From an uncultured bacterium (GTDB lineage Bacteria > Bacteroidota > Ignavibacteria > Kapaibacteriales > UBA4661): DNA of 17,523 nucleotides. Position 1 is the stretch's first letter. Each line of letters opens with the position of its first letter. Below the pieces are notes generated by a model. That model was not told where the DNA came from and ran no database searches. It was given only the letters and a program-made list of their open reading frames with translations. Positions 6,740 through 15,000 of this stretch are shown piece after piece. The DNA lies in the NCBI GenBank assembly GCA_937899715.1, contig CALCNX010000133.1, positions 1-17,523 of the forward strand, in the 5' to 3' direction. The position numbers and the translations under genes are program-made.

Positions 6740-8071
6740 CTATGTCTGCGCGTTAAGCAAAAACGCCTTTAGGTGCTCATAATTATTTGATAGCAAGGCT
6801 GCGTGCTTCTCCTTACGAATATAGTCCTGAAGACGTTCAGGGAGGACAACGGCTTTCCCCAGCGTCGGCTCAATGACAGTGCCAAACTTCGCAGGATGTG
6901 CCGTTGCCAGTACAACGCCTGTCGCGCCCGCCATTTCGGGCGTTTGCAGAAAGCGCTCGGTTGCCAAATAGCCGACGGCAGTATGCGGACACATCAAGTA
7001 GCCATGAGCTTTCTCGACCCGTGCGACCGTTTCAAGTGTTTCTTCATCAGAAATTGTTATGCCCGCAATATCCCGCCGCATTGCTTCCAAATTGCCGCCG
7101 TAAAGCGCTTGGATACGTGCGAAATTGCTCGGATTGCCCACGTCCATTGCATTAGACGGCGTTTCCACAGAAGGTTTGGCATGGTATTCGCCGCTTGCCA
7201 GATATTGCACGAATGTATCATTCCGATTTGTGGCGGCAAGGAATTTTTTGACAGGAAGCCCCAGACGCTGCGCAAATAAGCCGCCCGTGAGATTACCAAA
7301 GTTCCCGCTCGGTGTACAAAAAACAACGTTTTTTCGCGCATCGTCCGGCAGTTGCGACACAGCACGGAAATAGTACAAACTCTGCGGCAGAAGCCGTGCG
7401 ATATTGATAGAATTTGCCGATGTGAGCGCTATTTTTTTTGCAAGCCCTGCATCTTGAAATGCTGTCTTGACAAGCGCTTGGCAATCATCAAATGTTCCTT
7501 GTACTTCTATTGCTGTAATATTTCCGCCCATTGTTGTCAACTGTTTTTCCTGCACATCGCTGACTTTGCCTTGAGGGTAGAGTATCACCACACGAATTCC
7601 CTTCACATTCCAGAACCCATGCGCCACGGCGCTACCGGTGTCGCCGGATGTCGCCACGAGCACACACAAGTCGCCGCGCGAATCCGCTTGAACGCCCTGA
7701 GCGCTGCGTGCGTAGCTCATTGCACGTGCCATGAATCGTGCTCCAAAATCTTTGAAGGCAAGTGTGGGTCCGTGAAAAAGCTCTAGCGCATAAATGTTCT
7801 TGCTCACGTGCACAAGCGGTGCGTCAAAATTGAAGGCATCGCGCACAAGCGGCTCCAAGTCTTGCGCCGGAATTTCGTCGCCGATATATGCCTGCATGAC
7901 TTGTACTGCCATGTCCACCATGCTGAGGCGTGGCAATTCCTCAAAAAATGATTGCGGTAGGCGTGGCAGTGCTGTCGGCATCCACAAGCCGCCGTCTCCG
8001 GCAAGCCCTTGCATGGCGGCATTGAGAAATGTTGTCTGGAGTGCGTGGGAGTTGGTGCTGTATAAGTGCAT
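6740..8071 (-). CDS. thrC: Threonine synthase
   Basis: This 443-aa PLP enzyme converts O-phosphohomoserine to threonine, the last step of threonine biosynthesis. The N-terminal signature is present (GDGGLWMPTALPRLP, 25-39). The PLP lysine is Lys107 in FHGPTLAFKDFGARFMAR (99-116), and the phosphate-binding loop is ATSGDTGSAVAHG (140-152). The motif TSANSINIARLLPQSLYYF is typical of the shorter bacterial/plant-unlike ThrC branch. The length is normal. No hom or thrB gene is adjacent. Instead it is the last gene of a minus-strand series, starting 57 bases after the stop of the TerD-family gene with no hairpin between them. It is closed by the terminator at 6671-6717. No Shine-Dalgarno is obvious before the ATG. 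No threonine attenuator or leader is visible, which fits transcription from a distant upstream promoter or a weak local one. Confidence 0.95.
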   Translation of the reverse strand: MHLYSTNSHALQTTFLNAAMQGLAGDGGLWMPTALPRLPQSFFEELPRLSMVDMAVQVMQAYIGDEIPAQDLEPLVRDAFNFDAPLVHVSKNIYALELFHGPTLAFKDFGARFMARAMSYARSAQGVQADSRGDLCVLVATSGDTGSAVAHGFWNVKGIRVVILYPQGKVSDVQEKQLTTMGGNITAIEVQGTFDDCQALVKTAFQDAGLAKKIALTSANSINIARLLPQSLYYFRAVSQLPDDARKNVVFCTPSGNFGNLTGGLFAQRLGLPVKKFLAATNRNDTFVQYLASGEYHAKPSVETPSNAMDVGNPSNFARIQALYGGNLEAMRRDIAGITISDEETLETVARVEKAHGYLMCPHTAVGYLATERFLQTPEMAGATGVVLATAHPAKFGTVIEPTLGKAVVLPERLQDYIRKEKHAALLSNNYEHLKAFLLNAQT

Positions 8072-8128
8072 AATGATTGTAAGAATTGATACGCTGTTTG
8101 TTAGTCTTGTGTGCTTGTGCCTTTAGGC

Positions 8129-8689
8129 TTAGGCGTATTTGTCCACGTAGCCCTGCAAGCCTGTTTGCGTGCCTGTGCCGGAGGCGACAAATTCCCATTC
8201 CCCATTTACTTTCGTCAAGCGCCCAAATTCTACTTCGGTGCTGGTCGGGTAGTCCTGTGCAAGGTCGTAGCGCACGATTTCACGATTTGATTCCACATCC
8301 ACAAGACGAATATACGCATTTTGAATCATGCTAAAATTCTGGCGCTTTGAGGCTGCGTCGTGAATGGTGATAATCATCAAAATATCATAAATGTTTTCGT
8401 TCAGCATCGGCAGATATGCCATAATAACTTCGTCATCACCGTCGCCAACGCCCGTGCGATTATCGCCCGTGTGCTGCACTGCGCCGTCCGGGGATTTGAG
8501 ATTATTGTAGAAAACAAAATATTCGTCTTGCGGAATTTTTCCACCTGCACCCAGCATGAACACTGATGCGTCAAGGTCAAGCGTGTGTCCGGGCTTCACG
8601 TCCCAGCCCAGCCCGATGAAGATTTTTTTGAGCGAGGGTTCTTTTTTCGTAAGATTGAAGCGCCCGCCTTTTTGCAGAGAAATAGCCAT
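8129..8689 (-). CDS. TerD family calcium-binding stress protein
   Basis: This 186-aa protein covers a whole TerD domain (family usually about 190 aa) and nothing else. Conserved features are LQKGGRFNLTKKEPSLKKI (5-23), GLGWD (26-30), the first acidic site LDLDASVFML (37-46) and YNNLKSPDGAVQHTGDNRTG (61-80). The second acidic site is GDGDDE (82-87), and MIITIHDA (105-112) follows. The acidic loops match the two calcium sites of TerD. The family (TerD, TerE, TerZ, CABP) is known from tellurite resistance and general stress operons, but its biochemical role is unresolved. No other ter gene (terB, terC) is in the window. The gene starts 23 bases after the PspA-like stop, with GGAG 8 bases before the ATG, so translation is likely coupled to that gene. 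The two products may work together at the membrane. Confidence 0.94.
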   Translation of the reverse strand: MAISLQKGGRFNLTKKEPSLKKIFIGLGWDVKPGHTLDLDASVFMLGAGGKIPQDEYFVFYNNLKSPDGAVQHTGDNRTGVGDGDDEVIMAYLPMLNENIYDILMIITIHDAASKRQNFSMIQNAYIRLVDVESNREIVRYDLAQDYPTSTEVEFGRLTKVNGEWEFVASGTGTQTGLQGYVDKYA

Positions 8690-8712
8690 TGATGCGACTC
8701 CTATTGTATTGG

Positions 8713-9687
8713 TTAAGGATTGGGGTAAAAAAAATTCTTGATTCTTTCTTCAGTAGTACTCGCGGAAGTATTTGTTGATTCTACTTTTGCATTTGCGTCA
8801 CGGAGCTTATCAGCACTGGCAATAGCACTATCAGTCGGGGCAAAAAAATCGTTGATTAAGCGCTGCTTGTATTCTGCTTCAGAATTGTCCGCACCGTTTG
8901 TCGCATGAGGAAGACTACGTGCTTGTGCCGCCGTTCCGGCAAATGTTTTCTCCGCATTGGTAAATGCCACGTGGAAGCGCTTCAGGCTTGTTTCGTTTTG
9001 CAAACGTTCCTGTTCGGCGCGTTCGTGTGCCATCTCGCGTTGAATCTGGTCTTCCAATTCGGCAAGGGCGGAATCAGAGGCAATTCCGGCAAAATCGTGA
9101 TAATTATCTGCCGTTGGCGTGCGTAGTTCGGCGTGAATCGCCTCACGCTCCAAGAGTTCATGGGATGCGCCTGATGCACGAAGTTTTTCCAAAAATTCTT
9201 CTTGCGATGTCGCCGAAGCAAGCTGCGCGGCAAGTACTGTGCGCTGCGCCTTCAATTCTTCGCGCTGAATCCGCATGGAATCAATTTGTACAGAGAGCTT
9301 CTGCACCGTTTGCGTCATGTTGCCTGTAATACGCTCAAACGAAGCAATCACTGTTTCAAGCCCGTGCTGCTCGGCTAAAAGTTCACGGGCTGCCTCCTGT
9401 TGCCCTGTTTGAAGGAGGCTTTTTGCACGGTCTCGGAGGTTATTATATGCGGTTTTATAGCTTTGCAGCATAGCAACTGATTCATTCCGCTCGGCTTGTG
9501 CGTTGGCTTTTGCCGTATCAAGCCGCGCAATGACACGCTCCATCTCCTGAAGCGATTGGTCTATCACGCGCTGTGCATCGTTGCTGTCGGCGCTGGACGA
9601 CCGAACCGCGCCCACAGAAGCGTCCTGCGAGGTATTATCTGGTAAGCTCCGTGAGGTTTGCAAAAGAGAAAAGAGGCTACGAAACAT
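8713..9687 (-). CDS. PspA/IM30 family protein with C-terminal extension
   Basis: This 324-aa coiled-coil protein is about 100 residues longer than typical PspA. Residues 1-12 (MFRSLFSLLQTS) could be the membrane-binding amphipathic helix. Residues 38-250 follow the PspA helical hairpin: QSLQEMERVIARLDTAKANA (44-63), the long coiled coil, then QQEAARELLAEQHGLETVI (96-114), matching the PspA helix 2/3 region. The family forms ESCRT-III-like polymers that protect or remodel the inner membrane. Residues 255-324 are an extra, mostly disordered tail with two copies of I-x-[DN]-F-F-x-P (278-284 and 316-322), the second at the very C-terminus. It lies between a 76-aa single-pass membrane protein (15 bases upstream) and a TerD-family gene (23 bases downstream), so it is clearly part of that operon. 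GGAAG precedes the ATG. No PspF-type regulator or sigma-54 promoter was seen. Confidence 0.9.
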   Translation of the reverse strand: MFRSLFSLLQTSRSLPDNTSQDASVGAVRSSSADSNDAQRVIDQSLQEMERVIARLDTAKANAQAERNESVAMLQSYKTAYNNLRDRAKSLLQTGQQEAARELLAEQHGLETVIASFERITGNMTQTVQKLSVQIDSMRIQREELKAQRTVLAAQLASATSQEEFLEKLRASGASHELLEREAIHAELRTPTADNYHDFAGIASDSALAELEDQIQREMAHERAEQERLQNETSLKRFHVAFTNAEKTFAGTAAQARSLPHATNGADNSEAEYKQRLINDFFAPTDSAIASADKLRDANAKVESTNTSASTTEERIKNFFYPNP

Positions 9688-9702
9688 GATGCACTTCCCG
9701 TG

Positions 9703-9933
9703 TTAAGGCTGTTTTCCGGTGTTTGGTTGAGGTTTTTCGTACTCGGCACGGCGCACAGAATCCTTGTACAAATCCCTTGCCGTTCGCGAAGAATCAATCA
9801 AATGTTGCATATAGTCCCGCCGACGCGACTTTATATCTTGCTTGATTTGCAAACGGTCTTTGGAAAGCAGTACAAAACCTATCGCGGCGACGGCAATAAC
9901 AATAAGTGTAAGAAAAAGTCGAATTGGGGACAT
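9703..9933 (-). CDS. Small single-pass membrane protein in the PspA/TerD operon
   Basis: This is a 76-aa protein not assignable to a known family. The ATG at 9933 gives one hydrophobic segment at residues 5-23 (RLFLTLIVIAVAAIGFVLL). A strongly basic and charged soluble part follows (KDRLQIKQDIKSRRRDYM, 25-42), then a helical region and a Pro-rich end. By the positive-inside rule the C-terminal part probably faces the cytoplasm. A longer in-frame start would extend into the upstream gene and has no support. It ends 15 bases before the PspA-like start, so the two are almost certainly co-transcribed. Small membrane proteins (PspB, PspC) anchor or sense for PspA in other bacteria. An analogous role is inference from position only, as there is no sequence resemblance I can see. 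Confidence 0.75.
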   Translation of the reverse strand: MSPIRLFLTLIVIAVAAIGFVLLSKDRLQIKQDIKSRRRDYMQHLIDSSRTARDLYKDSVRRAEYEKPQPNTGKQP

Positions 9934-9995
9934 ATTGATAACGACAAATTTTGAATTCCAAACGATTGATATATCACTGCTCACGAAGGCGCATA

Positions 9996-10354
9996 TTACG
10001 GGCGAGGAGGTTCGTTCTGCAATTTTCTGGGAGCCACCAAATGCCACGCTTCCTGAATATACTGCGCCAATTCTTCATCGCCGACGCGACCAAGTTCAAT
10101 GCCTATCCAACCCCGAACGCCAACATACGGCGGTTTGAAGAATTTCTCCGGTTCATTGTCAAGAAGTGTTTCTTGAAAGCCTGATTGCACGGGCAGCCAT
10201 ATTGCTATGCGTCCGTCGTTGTGGTGATTATTAGCAAACATCACAAAGACTTTTTTGCCAACAAAAAATGTTGGTTCACATGAGATATTTTTTCTGATGT
10301 TCCGGGAAGAGCCGTGCAAGTCCGACGAACGCGCTCAAGATGTGTTGTGGTCAT
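9996..10354 (-). pseudogene. YjbR/MmcQ-fold (DUF419) protein, broken by a one-base frameshift
   Basis: The family sequence is present end to end but in two frames. From the ATG at 10354, 25 codons read MTTTHLERVRRTCTALPG then TSEKISH, the standard N-terminus. The match then jumps frame to EPTFFVGKKVFVMFANNHH starting at 10277. It continues with LDNEPEKFFKPPYVGVRGW and ends EAWHLVAPRKL. The family motif is SHGEPTFF. Only two bases (10279-10278) remain where the Gly codon should be, so exactly one base is missing. The restored protein would be about 119 aa, the normal length. As it stands, translation from the ATG reaches a stop soon after; an alternative TTG at 10319 opens the downstream frame but lacks the true N-terminus. 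It could be a recent pseudogene or a sequencing/assembly error. The function of YjbR-fold proteins is unclear (DNA-binding fold proposed). It is the first gene ahead of the small-TM/PspA/TerD series. Confidence 0.85.
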
Positions 10355-10395
10355 AGTGGCATAATTGTTACGCCCCAAAATAGCGAATATACCAT

Positions 10396-10411
10396 TTGTA
10401 GCCAACTACAA
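10396..10411. promoter_or_regulatory. Palindrome in the leader of the YjbR/PspA/TerD operon
   Basis: TTGTAG-CCAA-CTACAA is a perfect 6-bp inverted repeat with a 4-base centre, 42 bases upstream of the YjbR start codon. On the minus strand it is followed closely by TATATTCG, which resembles a Bacteroidota -7 element. A repressor or activator site overlapping the promoter is plausible but unproven. Confidence 0.35.
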
Positions 10412-10453
10412 TGCTCCAATTTTTTATGACGATGGCATCATCTTGAAAAACGC

Positions 10454-10499
10454 AAGGCACAAAAAACGAAACAATCATGTGTTTCGCCTCTTGTGCCTT
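10454..10499 (-). terminator. Terminator downstream of the T9SS-targeted 454-aa protein gene
   Basis: An outer 9-bp stem (AAGGCACAA at 10454-10462 with 10491-10499) encloses an inner 6-bp stem (CGAAAC at 10467-10472 with 10481-10486) with an 8-base loop. On the minus strand the inner hairpin is followed immediately by TTTTTT. It lies about 70-115 bases past the stop codon at 10571. Confidence 0.65.
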
Positions 10500-10570
10500 A
10501 AATTATTTGATACCTTGCCACAAAGCACCGTCAGAACTAAGCGCGGGGCGGATAGTTCAGACTACGGTTA

Positions 10571-11935
10571 CTACCGCTTTATCACTTTCCGCGTCGTTCT
10601 TGTAGCGCCATCTTGCACCTCAACCATGTACACACCTGTTGGCAAGTTCGCTACGTCAAGTGCTTGACGGTAGTTCGTTCCGGCGCTGACTGCTTGTTCA
10701 CTGCTTAAAACTTCCACGCCCAGAGCATTGATAATACGAACACGCACCTGTCCGGTTTGTTGTGCTACGGATTCAATGCTTATGCGGTCAGCAGTGGGGT
10801 TAGGTGAGACTGTGAGTGCCATATCTGATGCGCTCGCAACGGACGTGATGTTATTGACCACTTGGATATTGAACGCATCTCGCGCAAGTAATCCCGTTCC
10901 ATCATTAGCAATGACGGTAATAGAAACAACGCTGCCCGGCAAAGCGCCCGGCTGAACGGCATAAAACAACGAAGGACGACCGCCTACGCGAGAATCGCTC
11001 TGCTGCGCTCTTGCTGTTACAATCGTGCTGTCAGATGAAACTGCCGTATAAGTAAGAACATTGTAATTTTCGTCGTAGAATACCGAGTTTGGTTGCCCGT
11101 CGGAACGGAAACCGGGCGTTTCGAGTTCGATAAGGTCGGTGGCGTTACGCAAAAGCTGCTTGTTTTGAATTGCATTGATAAGCACTGGTGCGACGCGCTG
11201 CGGGTCGTCCAGAATAACCGTTGCAAGCGTTACACCGACTTCGTAGTTAAAATCGTTTACACGCAAGAGCGTAAGGCGAACATAACGCCGTCCCTGCAAT
11301 GCCGCCGAGCGCGGCGAATACGACTGGTCGCTCCAACGCGCCGTGAAATTGATGAGAACTCGCGTCTGACCGGGCTGGATGTTGGCAGTGTTTGGCAGCA
11401 TTTTAGAAGCCGCCGGAACGGTCACTAATTGACCATTTGCGTCAGCTATCGTTGGCGCAAGGTCGCCCTGCAAACCGCCAATAGCCACTGGTAGCGATGC
11501 CGGAAATGGCGGCGTAACAATTGCCCCCGCCGGAAGCGGCACGGGAAGCGGCAGAATATTGGAGCTGATGTCGGGTAAAGGACGCAACGCAGAATCCAGA
11601 TATTCCATCGAATACGCTACCACAAGCAGAGTCTCCGTACCGCCTCCAATGCGGTCAATGGCGATACTGCCTTTTTGAAATGCTGAGTCACGCCGAAAAA
11701 TGCTGATAGCACGTTCGCGCATGAGAATAGTCGGAACGGTATCGCTCGCGGTGAGGTTTGCGCTTGACTTGCGCTGCGCCTCTATCCAGGGCAAAGCCTC
11801 GCCGGGGCGAACAATACTAAAGGAGACACGAGGTTTGGTGCTTGATTCAGCACTTTTCTGTGCCATGGCAGGCTGAACGATGGCGCACGAAGCGACCACA
11901 ACAGCCAACAACGGAAAAAAGCTACGATTTTTCAT
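10571..11935 (-). CDS. Secreted protein with T9SS type A C-terminal sorting domain
   Basis: This is a 454-aa exported protein of unknown function. The N-terminus is a signal peptide (1-25, ending PAMA-Q). A lipobox-like VASC at residues 14-17 makes a lipoprotein start an alternative. Residues about 30-260 are not recognised; they are beta-rich with a Pro-rich stretch near 128-150. Residues about 265-362 look like a cadherin/dystroglycan-type Ig-like domain (FYDENYNVLTYTAVSSDSTI, later VSITVIANDGTGLLARDAFN and IQVVN). Residues 372-454 are a clear Por-type sorting domain: LTVSPNPTADRISIE (374-388), RIINALGVEVL, LPTGVYMVEVQ, and a basic end KVIKR. Such domains direct export through the type IX system and attachment to the cell surface or release. 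It lies 112 bases downstream of a T9SS-targeted protease on the same strand with no visible terminator between, so the two may be co-expressed. Confidence 0.88.
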   Translation of the reverse strand: MKNRSFFPLLAVVVASCAIVQPAMAQKSAESSTKPRVSFSIVRPGEALPWIEAQRKSSANLTASDTVPTILMRERAISIFRRDSAFQKGSIAIDRIGGGTETLLVVAYSMEYLDSALRPLPDISSNILPLPVPLPAGAIVTPPFPASLPVAIGGLQGDLAPTIADANGQLVTVPAASKMLPNTANIQPGQTRVLINFTARWSDQSYSPRSAALQGRRYVRLTLLRVNDFNYEVGVTLATVILDDPQRVAPVLINAIQNKQLLRNATDLIELETPGFRSDGQPNSVFYDENYNVLTYTAVSSDSTIVTARAQQSDSRVGGRPSLFYAVQPGALPGSVVSITVIANDGTGLLARDAFNIQVVNNITSVASASDMALTVSPNPTADRISIESVAQQTGQVRVRIINALGVEVLSSEQAVSAGTNYRQALDVANLPTGVYMVEVQDGATRTTRKVIKR

Positions 11936-12047
11936 AACAAACTCACTATTGTAGAGTTAAACAAGAGGGGATTTTTGCAAAAAGTATTTGAGTGTTTAAT
12001 ATTCGTTGTTTTGCCATACTGTTGTTTTTCTGTAAGGCGTGTAATAC

Positions 12048-15000
12048 CTAGCGTATGACGCAAAGATTCTTATGCCGGGTTTGATGTGGTGTTGTAATTG
12101 TAACAGCATATACGCCTTGCGCCCATCTGCTTGTGCCAATCCTGAAAGTATTTCTCTCAAAAGCTGCATCCATGCTGGTCTCAAACATTACCGCGCCCAG
12201 AGCATTGCAAACACGAATCTGATAGGGTTCCGGCAGCGCGTCAATCTCAATAGCTGCTTCATCGTGTGCGGGATTAGGGCTGATGCGCCATTCAAGAAGG
12301 CTTGTACGTGACTGCGTTTTTTCTTCCGCCACGCTTGTTGGCGCAGAGACCGTGCCGCGAAGAACAATTTGCCGCGTAATCGGCGTAGAAACAGGTCGGC
12401 GAGGCAACTGCAGTGCTGACCACTGATATGTCAGTCCTGCTGCGGGGAGCGCTGTGGCAGAAATTTCGCAAGCATCCTCATTCGATGCGCCTTCCGCCGA
12501 TGTCGCCCACGAAGCGCGAATATCTTCCGAGACGCGGCGACTGTGGACATCGCTGGACGAGGAGCCACGCAAGCCCACATCTGCACTGACAATACCGCCA
12601 CTGGCAGGAATGGAACAAGTGCCATACACGGCTTCTATTCGCTGCGAGGTCTCGTACAACCGTAGTTGAAAATTGAGTCGCGCCTCTGATGCCGTTTTGA
12701 ATGTGGCATTGCGCCATTGTACAGTGAATACGCGATTTGGTGCTGTGCCTTCTGTTTTGAAGCGCATATCGCCGGTTTGCGGGAGAATAATATCTGCTCC
12801 GCACACTGCAATATAGCCTTTTGCGCCGAAAAAAGTGCTTAAAGGGCGCGTCACAACACTGCCCTGCTGCACAAGAGATTCCGCAGGCGCAAAGGCACAG
12901 AAGCCATTCGAGCTAACCGTCAGAGTTTGATACTCTTCACCACCAAAACGAAAGGAAAAACCGAGACCAACGTTGAAAGTTACATCGTCGGCGGGCAGCG
13001 CTGAACCAAGTAGCGGCGTTCCATCACTCACTTCGTTGTACTGCGCTTGCAGGCTCGTAAATTCATATCCTCCGGCTATCGTGCCAAGCGGCGGCACGTT
13101 TACAGGCTGCGCTGTTACCTGAATCGCTGCCGTTCTCGTTCCCGCCATTCCTGACTGCGGCGAAAAGCGTATCGGTAGAGCACTAGAAGCACCAAGCGCC
13201 AGAGCGAGGTTCTGGGCGGGCGAGGTGGTAAAGTCTGCGCTGTTTGCACCCGAAATACTTACCGTGCTTATGCTCAGGGGGGCACTACCAGTATTGAGCA
13301 AGAGTGCGGACAGTGTCGTTTGTCCGAGTGAGGTAAAATTGAGTACAGGAGAAGCAAGCATTTGTGCGCTAAAGGACGGACGGATATTGTATGGGACGGA
13401 TAAACGCTCATAATTCAAATAGCCATTAGCTGCTTGCAAAACAACCACAAACTCTGCCGTGCGCAAGCCTGCTCCCGTGAACGCAGAGGGGTCAAGTTGA
13501 ATGTTGAAAGTGGCTGTTTGTGCGGTGTTAGCGTTTATCGTGCTAAGTGATTGCACAGGCTCAAAAGCTGCCGCTTTATTATCCAACGAAACCAGCGTTA
13601 CAGTCACATTTTGTGCGCTTGCCAACACATTTTCTACGGCTAAGCGAAGCGTAACGGGCTGGACATCCTGCACCACTCCCGTAGCCGCACCAATACTGAC
13701 GCTTTGAAGCATTAGACCGGGTTGTGTAGAGGTGAGCGTTTGAAACGCATTCAACCGTCCGAAAAAGCCAAACGGGCGATTGGAAGGCGAACCTACCCCA
13801 AGTAAGGTATTATCGGAAGTTGCACGAATTTGCTGTGTGATTTGGCGGGGCGACCAGCTTGGATGCAGACTGCGCACAAGCGCCGCCACACCCGCAACAA
13901 TAGGCGTTGCCATGGACGTACCGGAAAAGCTATCAGTGTACTCATTGCCGGTGGCGGTGCTCCATATATTTTCACCCGGCGCAAAGACATCCACCAGCAA
14001 GCCAAAGCCGCTCGACGGCGTGGTGCGGTCGGTTTGATTGCTTGAACCGACAGCCAGTACATTATCGTATGAAGCAGGATATTCCACCGCGTCGGTTAGA
14101 TTACCGTCGTTTCCTGCTGCCGCCACGACCAAAGCGCCCATCTGAGTTACGGTATTGATAATATCTTGTTCAAAGCGGCTAAAGCGTCCGCCGCCGAAGC
14201 TACACACTATCACTTTTGCGCCCATCTGTGCGGCATAGAGCATTGCTTCGTAGCCACGATAAATGCCGTCAATGCGTACACCATCGGTGCTGCATTTGAT
14301 GGGCAAAATTTTACAACGGAAGGCAATACCTGTGCCACCGCGTGCATTATTTGCCCGTGCCGCCACCGAACCTGCGACGTGTGTGCCGTGATTGGGGAGT
14401 TCCATCGGTACAAGCCCATTGGGGAAGCGGAGTTTGGGGTCGTTATCTTCGCGGAAAGTGCCTTGAAGCAAATCTACTTCACTGGCTGCCCCCACAAAAT
14501 CCCAGCCGTGCCAGTCGTCTATTTTCCCATTGCGGTCGTCATCCACGCCGTTTGTGCGCTTGTCGCGCCCCGCAGCATCTTGTCCGGATTCGCCCGGATT
14601 TGTCCAAATATTGTCTGCTAAGTCTTCATGCTCCCAATCTACGCCCGTATCGCAGACAGCCACAACGACACTTGAGTCGCCCTGTGAGAGCGCCCATGCC
14701 TCTTGTGCATGAACGCGCTGCCAGTGGTACTGCCGCCCAAAAAGCGGGTCATTGGGCGTGAACAAAGAACTTTGATGCGGCTTCAAAATTTGCATCGGCT
14801 CTGCATATTCGACATCGGATAAATTTTCTATTTCTTCGCACAAGCGGCGCACATCGATTTTGGCATCAAAGGTGATTGCGGTTATCACGCCATTTCCTTG
14901 CACTCCTACAATTTCCCGTGCGCTCTGAAGATTGTATGCGGCAAGAAGCGCTCGTATTCCTTCGTGCGTAATGATTATTGGTGATTGTTCCCTGTCCGCA

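Noticed and set aside
10280..10354. Programmed frameshift in the YjbR gene
   Set aside because: No slippery heptamer or downstream stimulatory structure is apparent at the junction, and the family is not known to use one. A deletion or sequencing error is simpler.
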